Assembly: GCF_001317355.1 (NCBI RefSeq)
Contig: NZ_LKET01000032.1
Coordinates: 372,001-436,000, forward strand
Length of the DNA stretch: 64,000 bases
Reading direction: 5' to 3'
Origin: Oxobacter pfennigii
GTDB taxonomy: Bacteria > Bacillota > Clostridia > Clostridiales > Oxobacteraceae
The notes under the pieces were generated by a model, which saw nothing but the letters and a program-made list of their open reading frames with translations, ran no database searches and had not been told where the DNA came from. Positions 44,124 to 54,417 of this stretch are shown here, one piece after another. Within the stretch, counting starts at the first letter, position 1. Every line of letters begins with the position of its first letter. Made by a program: the position numbers and the translations under genes.

Positions 44124-44605
44124 AGTTCCGTATCCTCCATTTCCAATTTAAGAATTTTAAGAGCCTTATATAACCTGGTCTTGACAGTATTTAGATTTTC
44201 ACCCGTTATATCTGCAATCTCATTCAGAGAAAAATCCTCAAAATAGCGAAGTATTATAATGCTTCTGTACTTTTCAGGAAGCTTTTCTATGGCCTCTTTT
44301 AAATCGATATTCTCGTATGTGTCAACCGCATTATCAATATCCTCCACGTCATCAAGGCCTATGTAAATGCTTTTCTTGTTTTTATTTAAATATGTTATTG
44401 ATGTGTTTATAATAATCCTGTAAAACCAGCTCTTCATGAATTCAGGTTCTTTCAGCTTATCCAAGGCAGACAATGCCTTAATTACGCTTTGGCTGACAAC
44501 ATCCTCCGCATATTGCTGATTTTTTACATAAGAATATGCAAAACGATATGCATTATCGATATTTTGATTAATAAATTTTTCAAACAGCTGTTTGTTTTTT
44601 TGCAC
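44120..44605 (-). CDS. ECF-type RNA polymerase sigma factor
   Basis: A 161-aa sigma-70 family protein of ECF type. Region 2 includes AYRFAYSYVKNQQYAEDVVS (about residues 16-35) and SWFYRIIINTSITYLNK; region 4 includes LPEKYRSIIILRYFEDFSLN and DITGENLNTVKTRLYKALK. GTG at 44605 has an AGGAGG upstream; the frame extends to 44623 without better support. Paired with the overlapping RsiV-like anti-sigma gene, so SigV-like envelope-stress control is likely. Confidence 0.92.
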   Translation of the reverse strand: MQKNKQLFEKFINQNIDNAYRFAYSYVKNQQYAEDVVSQSVIKALSALDKLKEPEFMKSWFYRIIINTSITYLNKNKKSIYIGLDDVEDIDNAVDTYENIDLKEAIEKLPEKYRSIIILRYFEDFSLNEIADITGENLNTVKTRLYKALKILKLEMEDTEL

Positions 44606-44673
44606 TAAATCTCCTCCTCTCACTTATTAGACATCATAAGGGCGGCAAAAGTTTTAATAGGAAGAATTAAATT

Positions 44674-44726
44674 AAAAAGAAAAGAGCTTCAAGCTAATAA
44701 CACAAGCTTGAAGCTCTTTTCTTTTT
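44674..44726 (-). terminator. rho-independent terminator of the first grd pair
   Basis: A perfect 22-bp stem (44674-44695 with 44705-44726) starting at the stop of the GrdB-type gene, with T-runs on both strands, so it may also end transcription from the other direction. Confidence 0.9.
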
Positions 44727-46005
44727 AATTCATCAGATATTCCAATACCTCTTTTGTTTTTCTTATGCGCTCTTCCTTTTCAACGTCCGGGGTCATGTCC
44801 GGAAAGCCAAGGGGATATTTTATACTGGAGGAAGTCCACATACGGTTAACTCCCACAGCATTAGCCACCGGAGTCATATTGCACACCTGGACTACAGGGA
44901 TGCCTGCACGCTCAAGCTCTCTGCAAATCACTGCACCGCAGCGAGTAGAGGTGCCTCAAGTGGAGGTTAGGACAACGGCGTCAATATTGTGGTCCTTCAC
45001 ATACTGAACCATCTGCCTTCCTGTTTTTTCCGCATATTCAACGGGTGCAACAAGGCCGGTAGTAGCTAAGAACTTATCATGAAGCTTTCCTATAACTCCC
45101 TGTCTTTCCAGTTCACGCATGGAATCTACCGGTACTAAGCGGTTGGGGTCCGCATTGCTGAATGAGTTGTCATAGCCTCCATGGCGTATGATATAGTCAC
45201 CGGCTTTAAGGCTGTCCTTTCCGTCAATATCATAAGCGCAGAAACGGTCTGCTGCCGCGCTGGGCATTTTATCGGGATTGTCGGCAGGATACAGGCCTCC
45301 GTCTGTTGCCAGCACTATGGTGGTTTTTGACAAATCTAAAACCGGCTGTGGTTTTTGGATATCCTCTTTTGCCGGAAGAGGTATTTCGGATTTGAATTGG
45401 CGGCCGTAAATATTATCTAAAAGCATATCAACGGCACGTTCGGGAGGAAGCTTTGCAGAAACAACATTTTTCTTATAGCCCCTCATAAAATATCCTTCTT
45501 CATCGGGGGATTTAAGCTCCTCCATATTTAATAGCTTCTTTGCAAACTGTGCCATATTGGCCGTATCATTTCTCATGGTCCTGGCATTGGTCCCCGTCTT
45601 TAAAATATAAATATCCTTTCTGTATATCTCAACGCCAGGGTTCACTTCATTCATGGCAGTCACTACGGGGATCTTAAGCTTCTTTGTGACTGCAGAACAA
45701 AGTGAACCGCAGGCAACTCCATAGCGTCCAGCGCCATAGGCTGGCCCTGCGGCAAACAATTGAGGGCTGTAGCCTTCTACTATTTTAAGAATTTCTGCCG
45801 TTACTTCCTGTAAATTTTCTGCTATATAGTTGTCTCCGCAAACGATGGTTGCCAGTACTTCACATACTTCACCAAAGGCTTCCTGAAAGCTCTGTGATAC
45901 ACCAAAGGCTCCCTCATGAATCTTTATCCCCATACTGGCAGCTTCTTCACCGCCTTCTTTACCGAAGAACTGATTTATATAATATACAACCTTGGTTTTT
46001 TCCAT
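44725..46005 (-). CDS. selenocysteine-containing GrdB/GrdF/GrdH-type subunit, pair 1
   Basis: A 426-aa substrate-specific selenoprotein of glycine/sarcosine/betaine reductase protein B. Codon 350 is an in-frame TGA (44958-44956) read as selenocysteine in LTSTUGTSTRCGAVI; without readthrough the gene appears as two pieces (349 and 68 aa). Start MEKTKVVYYINQFFG and the GPAYGAGRYGVACGSLCSAV segment are family-typical. The Sec attacks the substrate and hands a carboxymethyl group to GrdA. A GCACC/GGTGC stem right after the TGA could be part of the SECIS. It follows its GrdE-type partner by 16 bases. Which substrate it uses is not visible. Confidence 0.93.
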
Positions 46006-46021
46006 CTGATACTCTCCTTTC

Positions 46022-47290
46022 TTAATAAGCTACAGAAGTAAAATGGGTATTTCCAATCTGACTTATAAAATCCCTTATGGCGGAATAGGCTGCCATGGTA
46101 TAAGGCCCATACAAATCCATGGAGCTTAGAGTATTTCTGTTTATCATCGTGGGGATGCCCACTACGCGGTCAACTTTAGGAAAATCCACCATTGATATGC
46201 AGCCGTTGGTTACCATGGCATCTGCATTTTTAGTGGAAAAGAGCACCAGCTCAGTAATTGGATTTCCTACAGATAGGAATTCCGTTAATAAAAGCACTGT
46301 CTTTATTCCCAATTCCTCGCAATAGTCACAATTTAAACCTGTGTCTATCTGCGGGTGTCCGCCTCCCTGTTTTGTTATTATTACACCATCTGCATTTAAG
46401 TGATATTTTGCAAGGCCGGCACACATCATAGCATTCCTGTTTTTATTTACAATCTCTGCAGGGGTATTGGACATGATTACTCCCGCAAAATTTATATCTT
46501 TGCCATGACGCTTAATAAGTTCCAATATGACGGGATGGTTCTGAAGGGAGTAAGTGGGCGATGAATTGCCTGCTGTATAGTAATCACGGTAAACTAATGC
46601 TCCGTCCAATATTTCATTGGGATGTACCACAATGGGCATCATTGAAGCGCATCCATCACCGTAATAAGCTGTGTCATTCAACGGAGCATGGGAGAATATC
46701 TGAAATATATAAGCCACTCTCGGAAGATCCTCCAAGCCCTCCTTCTTGAGCTCGAAGGTTTCAACTTCATCGGGAGTATAATCTTTTGCACACTTTGCAA
46801 CATATTTTGCCACTTTCTTGGATGCAATGTTAACAGCATCGAAATAGGCATCATTTTGCACGCCGGGCGCCGGTTTGGCTAACAGGCATACGTGAATCAA
46901 TTTGGGCAAAGCATAGGATTGTTCGGCAGCAGGCCCTGACATATCAAGAGTTTGTACTCCTCCGGCTGAAACAGCCATTATTTCAGTAATGCACACGCCT
47001 CTTAATACTATGCTGACCCCATTTCCTACTCTCTTAACCTCGTCAGCAATTCCGGGAAAAGTTGCCGCACCTTCACCTGTTTTGTACATGGGCTGCACGC
47101 AATCACATACATAAGTTAAGCGGCAGCTCTCACCGGGATGCGCCAGTTCAAAATCCACGCTTTCAAAGTGGAAATCCATGGCTTCAGCTATAAGTTCTTT
47201 TTTGCATACATGCAGTATGCCTTTTTCAATGAAGGTTTTTTCATCAAAAACCACCTTTTGCACATCTACATATCTTTTCTCAAGATGCAT
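46022..47290 (-). CDS. GrdE/GrdG/GrdI-type proprotein of reductase component B, pair 1
   Basis: A 422-aa subunit matching the proprotein that is cleaved at a cysteine to form a pyruvoyl cofactor holding the substrate amine. ATG at 47290 (MHLEKRYVDVQK) matches the starts of the two paralogues and has AAGGGGG upstream; a TTG at 47299 is unlikely. A conserved Cys214 in YYGDGCASMMP, before HPNEILDGA, lies near the expected mid-protein cleavage point, but I cannot confirm the site. It is the first gene of pair 1, which has no transporter and lies divergent to a LysR gene. Substrate unknown. Confidence 0.88.
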   Translation of the reverse strand: MHLEKRYVDVQKVVFDEKTFIEKGILHVCKKELIAEAMDFHFESVDFELAHPGESCRLTYVCDCVQPMYKTGEGAATFPGIADEVKRVGNGVSIVLRGVCITEIMAVSAGGVQTLDMSGPAAEQSYALPKLIHVCLLAKPAPGVQNDAYFDAVNIASKKVAKYVAKCAKDYTPDEVETFELKKEGLEDLPRVAYIFQIFSHAPLNDTAYYGDGCASMMPIVVHPNEILDGALVYRDYYTAGNSSPTYSLQNHPVILELIKRHGKDINFAGVIMSNTPAEIVNKNRNAMMCAGLAKYHLNADGVIITKQGGGHPQIDTGLNCDYCEELGIKTVLLLTEFLSVGNPITELVLFSTKNADAMVTNGCISMVDFPKVDRVVGIPTMINRNTLSSMDLYGPYTMAAYSAIRDFISQIGNTHFTSVAY

Positions 47291-47760
47291 AACATACAAA
47301 CCCCCTTATTAAATTTTTAAGCTTATCTCAATTTAAGTATATAGCAGGAATTATATGGCAGTAATATCCGGCTATATTAATAATTATTGTTTTTCCGGCT
47401 GCTTTAGAATAGATATAAAATCATAAAAATAGCCGCCCTATAACCATATGCTAAATTGGTTTAGAGCGACCTTTTTTAGTAAAGAAATAGCCATCCTTGA
47501 ATTTAGAGCAATAATCCTTTATAATAGACTCGGTCTTAATTTTACAGAACATAATAATATGAAAGTATATTTAATATTCATAACATTGATTTCTATCTGA
47601 ATAATTCAATTTTTATTGTAATATATCCTTATAGCACCCTGAAAATGAGCACTTCTTAACATAAAGTTTTCGAATATATAATATTATTATTTTTCAATTA
47701 AATTTACTTACCTGCATTATGCTGAATTTGTTTCCTAATAAGATTTGAGGATGGGATAAA
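47291..47760. promoter_or_regulatory. divergent intergenic region between grd pair 1 and the LysR gene, with a hairpin
   Basis: A 470-base AT-rich region. A hairpin at about 47431-47477 (AGCCGCCCTATAACC against GGTTTAGAGCGACC with a bulge) is followed by TTTTTT on the plus strand and has a T-rich flank on the minus strand, though no plus-strand gene ends there. No copy of the MerR-type promoter found before pairs 2 and 3 is present. Promoters for both directions must lie here. Confidence 0.5.
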
Positions 47761-48675
47761 ATGGAATTATTACAACTGCGATATTTCATGGCCGTAATGG
47801 AGCATATGAATATCACAAAGGCTGCTAAAGCTATGTTCACCTCTCAATCAAATATAAGCAAAAAAATATCCCAGCTTGAAAGCGAGTTGGGAGTAAAGCT
47901 ATTTGAAAGGTCTGCTTTAGGTGTTGCTCCTACTGACAGCGGCATAATCTTATCCAGAGGTTTATCCGATATATTGCCCAAAATGGAAAATCTCATAGTA
48001 AATGTTCAAAATTCCGGTACTAAAATACGCAGTACAATCAAAGCAGGTTTTTGCGAAACTATGGATATAAATCGGATTTTACCCGAGTTCATAAAAAAAT
48101 TTAAAATTGAAGAGCCAAGCTTAAACATTCAGCTGGTAGTTCATTCCCCGAGAGAATTATTTGAAAAGTTAAGCTTAGGTGAAATTGATTTATGCTTTAT
48201 GTTTTCCATGTATGACATTAAGCATCCTGCCAAGAGGAGAATGGCTGTTACACGTACACTCCCCCGCATTTATTTTTCCAAGAGACACCCTTTATACAAG
48301 AAAGAAAATTTATCTGTATATGATTTTTCTGAAGATACGTTTATTCAATTTCATATTGACCCGGTATTGAGAACTTATAATTATTTAGAACACCTCCCTT
48401 TTCCCGTGAAGAAAATTATTGAAACAAACTCATTAAGCGCAATACTTTTGTATTTAGAAGCCAATTCCGGAGTGTCACTTTTAGGAGAAAGCCAGATTTT
48501 CCTAGGAAAGGAAACCATTGATTCCATCCAACTGCCGCCTGATATAGATATGGCTACAGTAGGAACAGATGCAGTTTGGCTTAATACAAACAAAAATCCG
48601 GCTCTTCCCGTTTTTCTGTCACTGCTGTCCCAGGAACTCAAGAAAAAAAATAAGAGAAAAAATAAAAGGGGTTAA
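47761..48675 (+). CDS. LysR-family transcription regulator
   Basis: A 304-aa LysR protein: N-terminal winged helix MELLQLRYFMAVMEHMNITK and FTSQSNISKKISQLESELGV (residues 27-46), then a substrate-binding domain (about 90-300). The gene is divergent from grd pair 1, the classic layout for a LysR activator and its target. It probably controls that pair in response to its substrate. The stop codon lies in a bidirectional terminator shared with grd pair 2. Confidence 0.9.
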   Translation: MELLQLRYFMAVMEHMNITKAAKAMFTSQSNISKKISQLESELGVKLFERSALGVAPTDSGIILSRGLSDILPKMENLIVNVQNSGTKIRSTIKAGFCETMDINRILPEFIKKFKIEEPSLNIQLVVHSPRELFEKLSLGEIDLCFMFSMYDIKHPAKRRMAVTRTLPRIYFSKRHPLYKKENLSVYDFSEDTFIQFHIDPVLRTYNYLEHLPFPVKKIIETNSLSAILLYLEANSGVSLLGESQIFLGKETIDSIQLPPDIDMATVGTDAVWLNTNKNPALPVFLSLLSQELKKKNKRKNKRG

Positions 48676-48689
48676 GCTTAACCCCTTTT
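48664..48689. terminator. bidirectional terminator between the LysR gene and grd pair 2
   Basis: AAAAGGGGTTAAG with its inverse is a perfect 26-base palindrome; A/T runs on both sides make it work for the LysR gene on the plus strand and for grd pair 2 on the minus strand. Confidence 0.9.
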
Positions 48690-48692
48690 TCA

Positions 48693-49973
48693 TTACTTTG
48701 TCAGATATTCCAGCACTTCTTTTGCTTTTCTTACACGCTCCTCCAATTCAACATCCGGTGTCATTTCTGGAAATCCTAAAGGATATTTAATACTGGAGGA
48801 AGTCCACATACGGTTTACTCCCACAGCATTTGCTACCGGGGTCATATTGCACACCTGTACCACAGGTATGCCTGCACGCTCTAACTCTTTGCAAATCACT
48901 GCACCGCAGCGAGTGGAGGTGCCTCAGGTGGAAGTTAAAACAACAGCGTCTATGTTGTGGTCTTTAACGTATTTAACCATCTGCTTTCCTGTCTTTGTCG
49001 CAAATTCAACCGGCGCCACCAAACCGGTAGTGGATAAAAATTTATCGTGAAGCTTTCCTATAAATCCTTCCTTTTCAAGGGCGCGAAAAGCGTCCACAGG
49101 TACCAGACGGTTGGGGTCTGCATTACTGTAGGTATTGTCATATCCGCCGTGGCGTATAATATAATCCCCCTGCTTTAAGGAATCAACTCCCGATATATCA
49201 TATGCACAGAAACGGTCTGCGCTTGCGGTAGGCATCTTATCAGGATTATCAGCAGGATATAATCCTCCGTCTGTTGCCAATACTATTGTGGCTTTTTTAA
49301 GATCCTTAATAGGTTCAGGCCTTTCTATTTTCTCCGATGTAGGCAGAGGAATTTCAGACTTGAATTCCCGGCCGTAGTACTTATCAAGGAGCATATCAAC
49401 TGCACGCCTGGGAGGATATTTATCCACGAATATGTTTCTTTTAAAACCCCGCATAAAATAGCCTTCTTCTTCAGGAGATTTAAGCTCCTCCTTTTTTAAA
49501 AGCTTCTTGGCAAACTGTGCCATATTGGAGGTATCATTCTTCATTGTCCTTGCATTGGTACCGGTTTTTAAAATGTATATATTCTTCCTGTACATCTGCA
49601 CGCCCGGGTTTACTTCATTCATAGCAGTAACTACCGGAATTTTCATTTTCTTGGTAACGGCAGAGCAAAGAGAACCGCAGGCCACTCCGTAGCGGCCTGC
49701 TCCAAAAGCAGGTCCTGCAGCGAAAAGGTCAGGTTTGTAGCCTTCTATTATATTAACAATTTCTGATGTTACTTCTTCCAACCTTTCTGCAATATAGTTG
49801 TCTCCGCAAACTATAGTTGCCAGTACTTCACATTCTTCACCGAAAGCCTCTTCAAAACTTTTAGCCACACCAAAGGCTCCGCTGTGTATTTTTATCCCCG
49901 TACTGGCAGCTTCTTCGCCGCCTTCCTGGCCAAAGAACTGGTTAATGTAATATACAACCTTAGTCTTTTCCAT
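48693..49973 (-). CDS. selenocysteine-containing GrdB/GrdF/GrdH-type subunit, pair 2
   Basis: A 426-aa paralogue of the subunit at 44725, with the in-frame TGA as codon 350 (48926-48924) in LTSTUGTSTRCGAVI. It shares the same start, GPAFGAGRYGVACGSLCSAV and C-terminal VCNMTPVANAVGVNRMW. It is the last gene of a transporter-GrdE-type-GrdB-type operon that starts from a MerR-type promoter. The tandem likeness to pair 3 suggests duplication of the whole operon. Whether the two copies share one substrate is open. Confidence 0.93.
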
Positions 49974-49991
49974 ACCTGTTTCTCTCCTTTC

Positions 49992-51254
49992 TTAGTAGAC
50001 TACTGAAGAACGATTGGTATATCCAATCTGGCTCATAGACTCTCTGATTGCGCTTGTCAAGAGTGTCAGCGGGCCATGCACATCAATGGCGCTGTTAGTG
50101 GCGCGGTTGGGTATGGTGGTTTGGCCGATAACACGGTCTACTTTTGGCAAGTCTACATGTACCAGACAGCCATTGGTAACCATAGCATTTGCATTTTCAG
50201 TGGAGAATAGCACCAGCTCATCAATGGGGCTTTGTGCAGACAAAAATTCCGTTAATAGGAGCACCGTCTTTACTCCCAATTCCTCACAGTAATCGCAGTT
50301 TAAGCCCGTATCTATCTGGGGATGTCCGCCGCCCATTTTTGTGATAATGGCACAGTCCGCATTAATGACATTCTTAGCAAGGCCGGCACACATCATGGCA
50401 TTTCTGTTTTTATTGACAACCTCGGCAGGTGTATTGGATATAATAACTCCGGCAAAATTCAGATCCTTGCCGTGGCGTCCCATTAATTCCCGGATAACAG
50501 GATGATTCTGAAAGAAATAGGTAGGCGATACATTAGAAGTCGAATAGTAATCGCGGAATACCAGTGCACCATCCAGTATTTCATTTGGATGCACGACAGT
50601 GGGAAGCATGGTTGCGCACCCGTCTCCGTAATAAACGGTATCGGTCACAGGAGCATGGGAGAATACCTGAAATATATAAGCTACCCTAGGCAGGTTCTCC
50701 AAACCCTCCTTCTTTAATTCAAAAGCTTCCACTTCATCGGGGATGCAGTCTTTTGCACACTGGGCAATATATTTTGCCACCTTCTTTGATGCTATGTTTA
50801 TTGCATTTAAATAAGCATCTTTTTGTGAATCGGGAGCAATCTTAGCCAGCATGCAAATGTGAACCAGCTTTGGCAGTACAAAGGATTCCTCGGCTCCGGG
50901 CCCTGACATATCAAGGGTTGATACGCTCACTGTCGGCTGAGTCATGACTTCAGTAACGCTGACGCCGCGCAATATAACGCTGGCACCGGTACCCACACGC
51001 TTTATTTCATCAACTATGCCGGGGAAAGTTGATGCACCATCCAGCTTATACATGGGCTGGATACAATCGCATACATAAGACAAGCGGCAGCTCTCTCCGG
51101 GATGTGCCAATTCGAAATCTATACTTTCAAAGTGAAAATCCATTGCTATATCAATTAGTTCGTTTTTGCAGACATGCAGTACACCCCTTTCCACGAAAGT
51201 TTTTTCATCAAAAACCACTTTATGCACATCTACATACCTTTTCTCTAAATGCAT
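49992..51254 (-). CDS. GrdE/GrdG/GrdI-type proprotein of reductase component B, pair 2
   Basis: A 420-aa paralogue of the subunit at 46022. It begins MHLEKRYVDVHK with AGGAGG upstream and keeps the YYGDGCATMLP...HPNEILDGA region that may hold the pyruvoyl-forming cysteine. It lies between a GPH-type transporter and its selenoprotein partner (18-base gap). Differences from pair 3 are concentrated near PTVSVSTLDMSGPGAEES (about residue 110) and in the C-terminal 40 residues. Confidence 0.88.
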   Translation of the reverse strand: MHLEKRYVDVHKVVFDEKTFVERGVLHVCKNELIDIAMDFHFESIDFELAHPGESCRLSYVCDCIQPMYKLDGASTFPGIVDEIKRVGTGASVILRGVSVTEVMTQPTVSVSTLDMSGPGAEESFVLPKLVHICMLAKIAPDSQKDAYLNAINIASKKVAKYIAQCAKDCIPDEVEAFELKKEGLENLPRVAYIFQVFSHAPVTDTVYYGDGCATMLPTVVHPNEILDGALVFRDYYSTSNVSPTYFFQNHPVIRELMGRHGKDLNFAGVIISNTPAEVVNKNRNAMMCAGLAKNVINADCAIITKMGGGHPQIDTGLNCDYCEELGVKTVLLLTEFLSAQSPIDELVLFSTENANAMVTNGCLVHVDLPKVDRVIGQTTIPNRATNSAIDVHGPLTLLTSAIRESMSQIGYTNRSSVVY

Positions 51255-51361
51255 ATTATGCCTCCTCGCAGTTTCATTGACGAAATGGTTAAGAATGTTT
51301 CGTCAATTTTTTTTATTAAAGATACATGAATGTAGGAATATTTATAAAACAATAATTTGTC

Positions 51362-52762
51362 TTAGCCGGCCATTACTTCTTGCTTTCTTGCATTTATTTC
51401 TTCCTGCATTTGTTTTAAATTGGCTTCAGTCAGCCTGAACCCAAAAAGTACTACCATACCGGTAAATATTAATGCTATAGCCGGTACCAACGCAATAATA
51501 TTGATAATGCCTGATTTTAACGCCGGCGTAGGTGTCATTTTTGCAACAAATCCGATGGCTGCAAGGGCAGTAGTCATTATAACTCCATTTGTCATTTTAC
51601 CTACTTTTAAAGGCAGGTTCATAAGACCCATAATAAATCCTGCGGTATTTTGCCCAGTTTTCCATTCGCCATAAACAATTGTATCGCTGTATAAGGCAAC
51701 AAATGTCGAGGTTACTATCCCGTTAACAAAGGAATAGCATGAACAAGCTGCTATAAACAGGTAAGTTTGCAATCCCATAAACTTCGCAATTAATAAAAAA
51801 CCGCCGGCTGCTAAAGCTGTGATAATAGTTGTTGTACGCGTATTTAATTTCTTGTTTAATACAGGCGTAGAAAGTGTGCCTAAAATTGCCGCAAAAGATG
51901 TAATAAGCAAATGGAGGGGCATGAGGGCCATATTTTGAGCTACATAAGTGTAATAATAAGCAACAGCTCCGGATATTATAAAGGTTGAAATATTCCGGCC
52001 ATAATCAGCAAGCAAAAGGGCTATCAGCGGTGGATTCTGGAATAAATTTCTCAAAATATCACCGGCTGAGGCTTTTTCTTTCTTTTTAGCTGCAGCCTTT
52101 GTCTGTTGAACTTCTGCACCATTAACAGGAAGCTCTTCATATCCATCCGTCATTTTAAAAATAGCTAAGTAGCCCCACCACATACAGCATGCCATGAGCC
52201 CCTGAAGAATTGTATAACCAAGTATCGGGCTGCCGGTTACGGCACCAAAGAATAAAGCCAGCGGTGTGCTTATATAGGAGAAGAATAACCTGGAAAGGCT
52301 TGACCAAAATCCTCTTCTGGAAGAAAGCAGGACCTTTTCCTGAGGATTATTGGCCAGCAATGGAATAAGAGCTACATTGGCTACCCAGGGAGTATTCATC
52401 AATGGTTTTGATATAAGAGCACTTACTATGATAATTGCCGCTGCGATATTATCAGGCCCTATCTTTGTATATTGCAAGGCCATAAATATCACAACAAATG
52501 GAGGTGCAACGAGAAGCCATGAACGTAATTTTCCCCACTTCATTGGTTTAACGCCGTCAATAATCGCGCCGTATACGGCAGAGAATATGGCATCAATGGT
52601 ATTGGGAAGAGTAATAATAAGTGCAACCAGTGCAAGGTTGAAGCCTGCAACATCGGTTAGAAAGTAGGCTTGAAGGTACATGCCGACACTGGTCATAAGA
52701 GAGAATCCCAAATCTCCCACACCATAAAATGTTTTTAAAGACTTGCTTAAAGGTTTTTTCAT
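51362..52762 (-). CDS. GPH-type MFS symporter of grd pair 2
   Basis: A 466-aa carrier with 12 membrane segments and GPH features: VYGAIIDGVKPMKWGKLRSW (loop 2-3, about residues 62-81) and VYGEWKTGQNTAGFIMGLMN before segment 11. It is closely related to the carrier at 55784. Betaine reductase loci often use BCCT-type carriers; a GPH carrier here suggests a different substrate chemistry or a non-orthologous replacement. It is the first gene of the pair 2 operon, and likely imports the substrate. Confidence 0.87.
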   Translation of the reverse strand: MKKPLSKSLKTFYGVGDLGFSLMTSVGMYLQAYFLTDVAGFNLALVALIITLPNTIDAIFSAVYGAIIDGVKPMKWGKLRSWLLVAPPFVVIFMALQYTKIGPDNIAAAIIIVSALISKPLMNTPWVANVALIPLLANNPQEKVLLSSRRGFWSSLSRLFFSYISTPLALFFGAVTGSPILGYTILQGLMACCMWWGYLAIFKMTDGYEELPVNGAEVQQTKAAAKKKEKASAGDILRNLFQNPPLIALLLADYGRNISTFIISGAVAYYYTYVAQNMALMPLHLLITSFAAILGTLSTPVLNKKLNTRTTTIITALAAGGFLLIAKFMGLQTYLFIAACSCYSFVNGIVTSTFVALYSDTIVYGEWKTGQNTAGFIMGLMNLPLKVGKMTNGVIMTTALAAIGFVAKMTPTPALKSGIINIIALVPAIALIFTGMVVLFGFRLTEANLKQMQEEINARKQEVMAG

Positions 52763-52998
52763 AAGAATGCCTCCTACTTTTGTAATATTTTGATTTTATA
52801 TAACATTACATTATATACTTACAATTAAGGATTAGTTGTGATACAAGCATTAATAACCTCCAGTGCTTTTTTATAATGTTTATCCGACATTACTGTCAAT
52901 GTTTTCAAGCTGCCATAGTGTTTTCCTCATTTTTACATTGTAATAGCTTTTTTAAATAATAATATATATTGTAATTGGTTATTTAAATAACAATATTA
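52763..52998 (-). other. long leader of the pair 2 operon with a segment conserved in pair 3
   Basis: About 230 bases lie between the MerR-type promoter and the transporter start. The segment 52889-52945 is similar to 57315-57370 in the pair 3 leader. On the minus strand it contains a 16-codon frame (52930-52880, starting MRKTLWQLENID), but its start codon is absent in pair 3, so conserved RNA structure or recent duplication is more likely than a leader peptide. Confidence 0.45.
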
Positions 52999-53029
52999 AG
53001 TATAGAGTTTAATGTAACCTTAAGGTCAA
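52999..53029 (-). promoter_or_regulatory. MerR-type promoter, copy A (pair 2 operon)
   Basis: On the minus strand TTGACC (53029-53024), a 19-base spacer and TATACT (53004-52999). The spacer has the TTAAGGTTACATTAA variant of the shared dyad. A 19-base spacer with a central dyad is the hallmark of MerR-family targets. Confidence 0.8.
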
Positions 53030-53054
53030 TAGCTTTTAAAAAAATTAAAAAGGC

Positions 53055-53094
53055 GGCTCAATTTTGAACATCCAAGGTTGTTCAAAATTGAGCC
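53055..53094 (-). terminator. rho-independent terminator of the pair 3 operon
   Basis: GGCTCAATTTTGAACA (53055-53070) pairs perfectly with 53079-53094 and is extended by GC pairs; a T-run follows on the minus strand. It lies about 25 bases after the pair 3 stop. Confidence 0.9.
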
Positions 53095-53118
53095 GGCCCT
53101 TTTTAACGGTTCTTAATA

Positions 53119-54399
53119 TTATTTTGTCAGATATTCTAAGACTTCTCTGGTTTTTCTGATACGCTCTTCTAATTCAATATCAGGCGTCATCTCCGGGAAC
53201 CCAAGGGGATATTTAATGCTTGAAGAAGTCCACATGCGGTTGACTCCAACTGCATTGGCTACCGGAGTCATATTACACACCTGTACTACAGGTATACCCG
53301 CACGCTCAAGCTCTCTGCAAATCACTGCACCGCAGCGAGTTGAGGTGCCTCAGGTGGAAGTTAAGACAACAGCATCGATGTTGTGGTCCTTTACGTATTC
53401 AACCATTTGCCTGCCGGTCTTAGTGGCATATTCAACTGGTGCGACCAAACCGGTAGTGGCTAAAAACTTATCATGCAGCTTTCCAATAAATCCTTCCCTT
53501 TCAAGTACACGCATGGAGTCTACCGGCACAAGGCGGTTGGGATCCGCATTGCTGAAGGTCTGATCATAGCCGCCATGACGTATAATATAATCGCCTTGCT
53601 TCAGAGAGTCTACACTTGAAATGTCATATGCACAAAAACGGTCTGCGGCTGCACTGGGCATCTTATCCGGGTTGTCAGCCGGATATAAGCCGCCGTCGGT
53701 CGCCAGTGCTATGGTAGCCTTTTTAAGGTCTTTAATCGGCTCAGGTTTCTTGATGTCTTCCGTCACCGGAAGGGGAATTTCGGACTTAAACTCACGGCCG
53801 TGAACCTTATCGAGAAGCATGTCAACTGCACGCTTTGCAGGCTTTTTCTCTGCAACCACATTCCTTTTAAAGCCCCGCATAAAATAGCCTTCTTCATCCG
53901 GTGATTTAAGCTCAACCTTATTTAAAAGCTTTTTGGCAAATTGGGCCATGTTAGCGGTATCATTCTTCATAGTCCTTGCATTGGTGCCGGTCTTTAAAAT
54001 ATAAATATCTTTCCTGTATAATTCTACGCCAGGGTTTACTTCATTCATGGCAGTAACTACCGGAATTTTCATCTTTTTGGTAACGGCAGAGCAAAGAGAA
54101 CCGCAGGCTACTCCGTAACGGCCTGCACCAAAAGCAGGGCCTGCAACAAACAAGTCAGGCTTGTAGCCTTCTATTATCTTAACAATTTCTGCAGTTACTT
54201 CCTCTAGCTTTTCAGCTATATAGTTATCTCCGCAAACGATAGTTGCCAGCACTTCACAGTCTTCACCGAAAGCTTCTTTAAAGCTCTGTACCACACCAAA
54301 TGAGCCTTCATGGACCTTTATACCTGTGCTGGCGGCTTCTTCGCCGCCTTCCTGGCCAAAAAACTGGTTAATATAATATACAACCTTAGTCTTTTCCAT
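53119..54399 (-). CDS. selenocysteine-containing GrdB/GrdF/GrdH-type subunit, pair 3
   Basis: A 426-aa paralogue with the TGA selenocysteine codon at 53352-53350 (codon 350) in LTSTUGTSTRCGAVI. It keeps all landmarks of the other two copies (GPAFGAGRYGVACGSLCSAV, ALATDGGLYPADNPDKMPSA, VCNMTPVANAVGVNRMW). It is the last gene of the pair 3 operon, which repeats the order transporter, GrdE type, GrdB type seen in pair 2. Confidence 0.93.
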
Positions 54400-54417
54400 T
54401 ACTGCTATTCTCCTTTC

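Noticed and set aside
44725-44931. Separate 68-aa gene after the first GrdB-type gene (and the same at 48693 and 53119)
   Set aside because: These are the C-terminal parts of selenoproteins after the TGA-Sec codon, not independent genes.
46328-46330. Asn-Cys in GLNCDYCEE as the GrdE cleavage site
   Set aside because: It lies near residue 321, too far toward the C-terminus for the roughly mid-protein cleavage known for GrdE; Cys214 fits better, though unproven.
52880-52930. 16-codon leader peptide in the pair 2 leader
   Set aside because: The start codon is not kept in the otherwise similar pair 3 leader, so coding is unlikely.
52763-52998. Known riboswitch (glycine, cobalamin or SAM) in grd leaders
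   Set aside because: I could not find the conserved core motifs of these classes in the leaders; a covariance model search would settle it.
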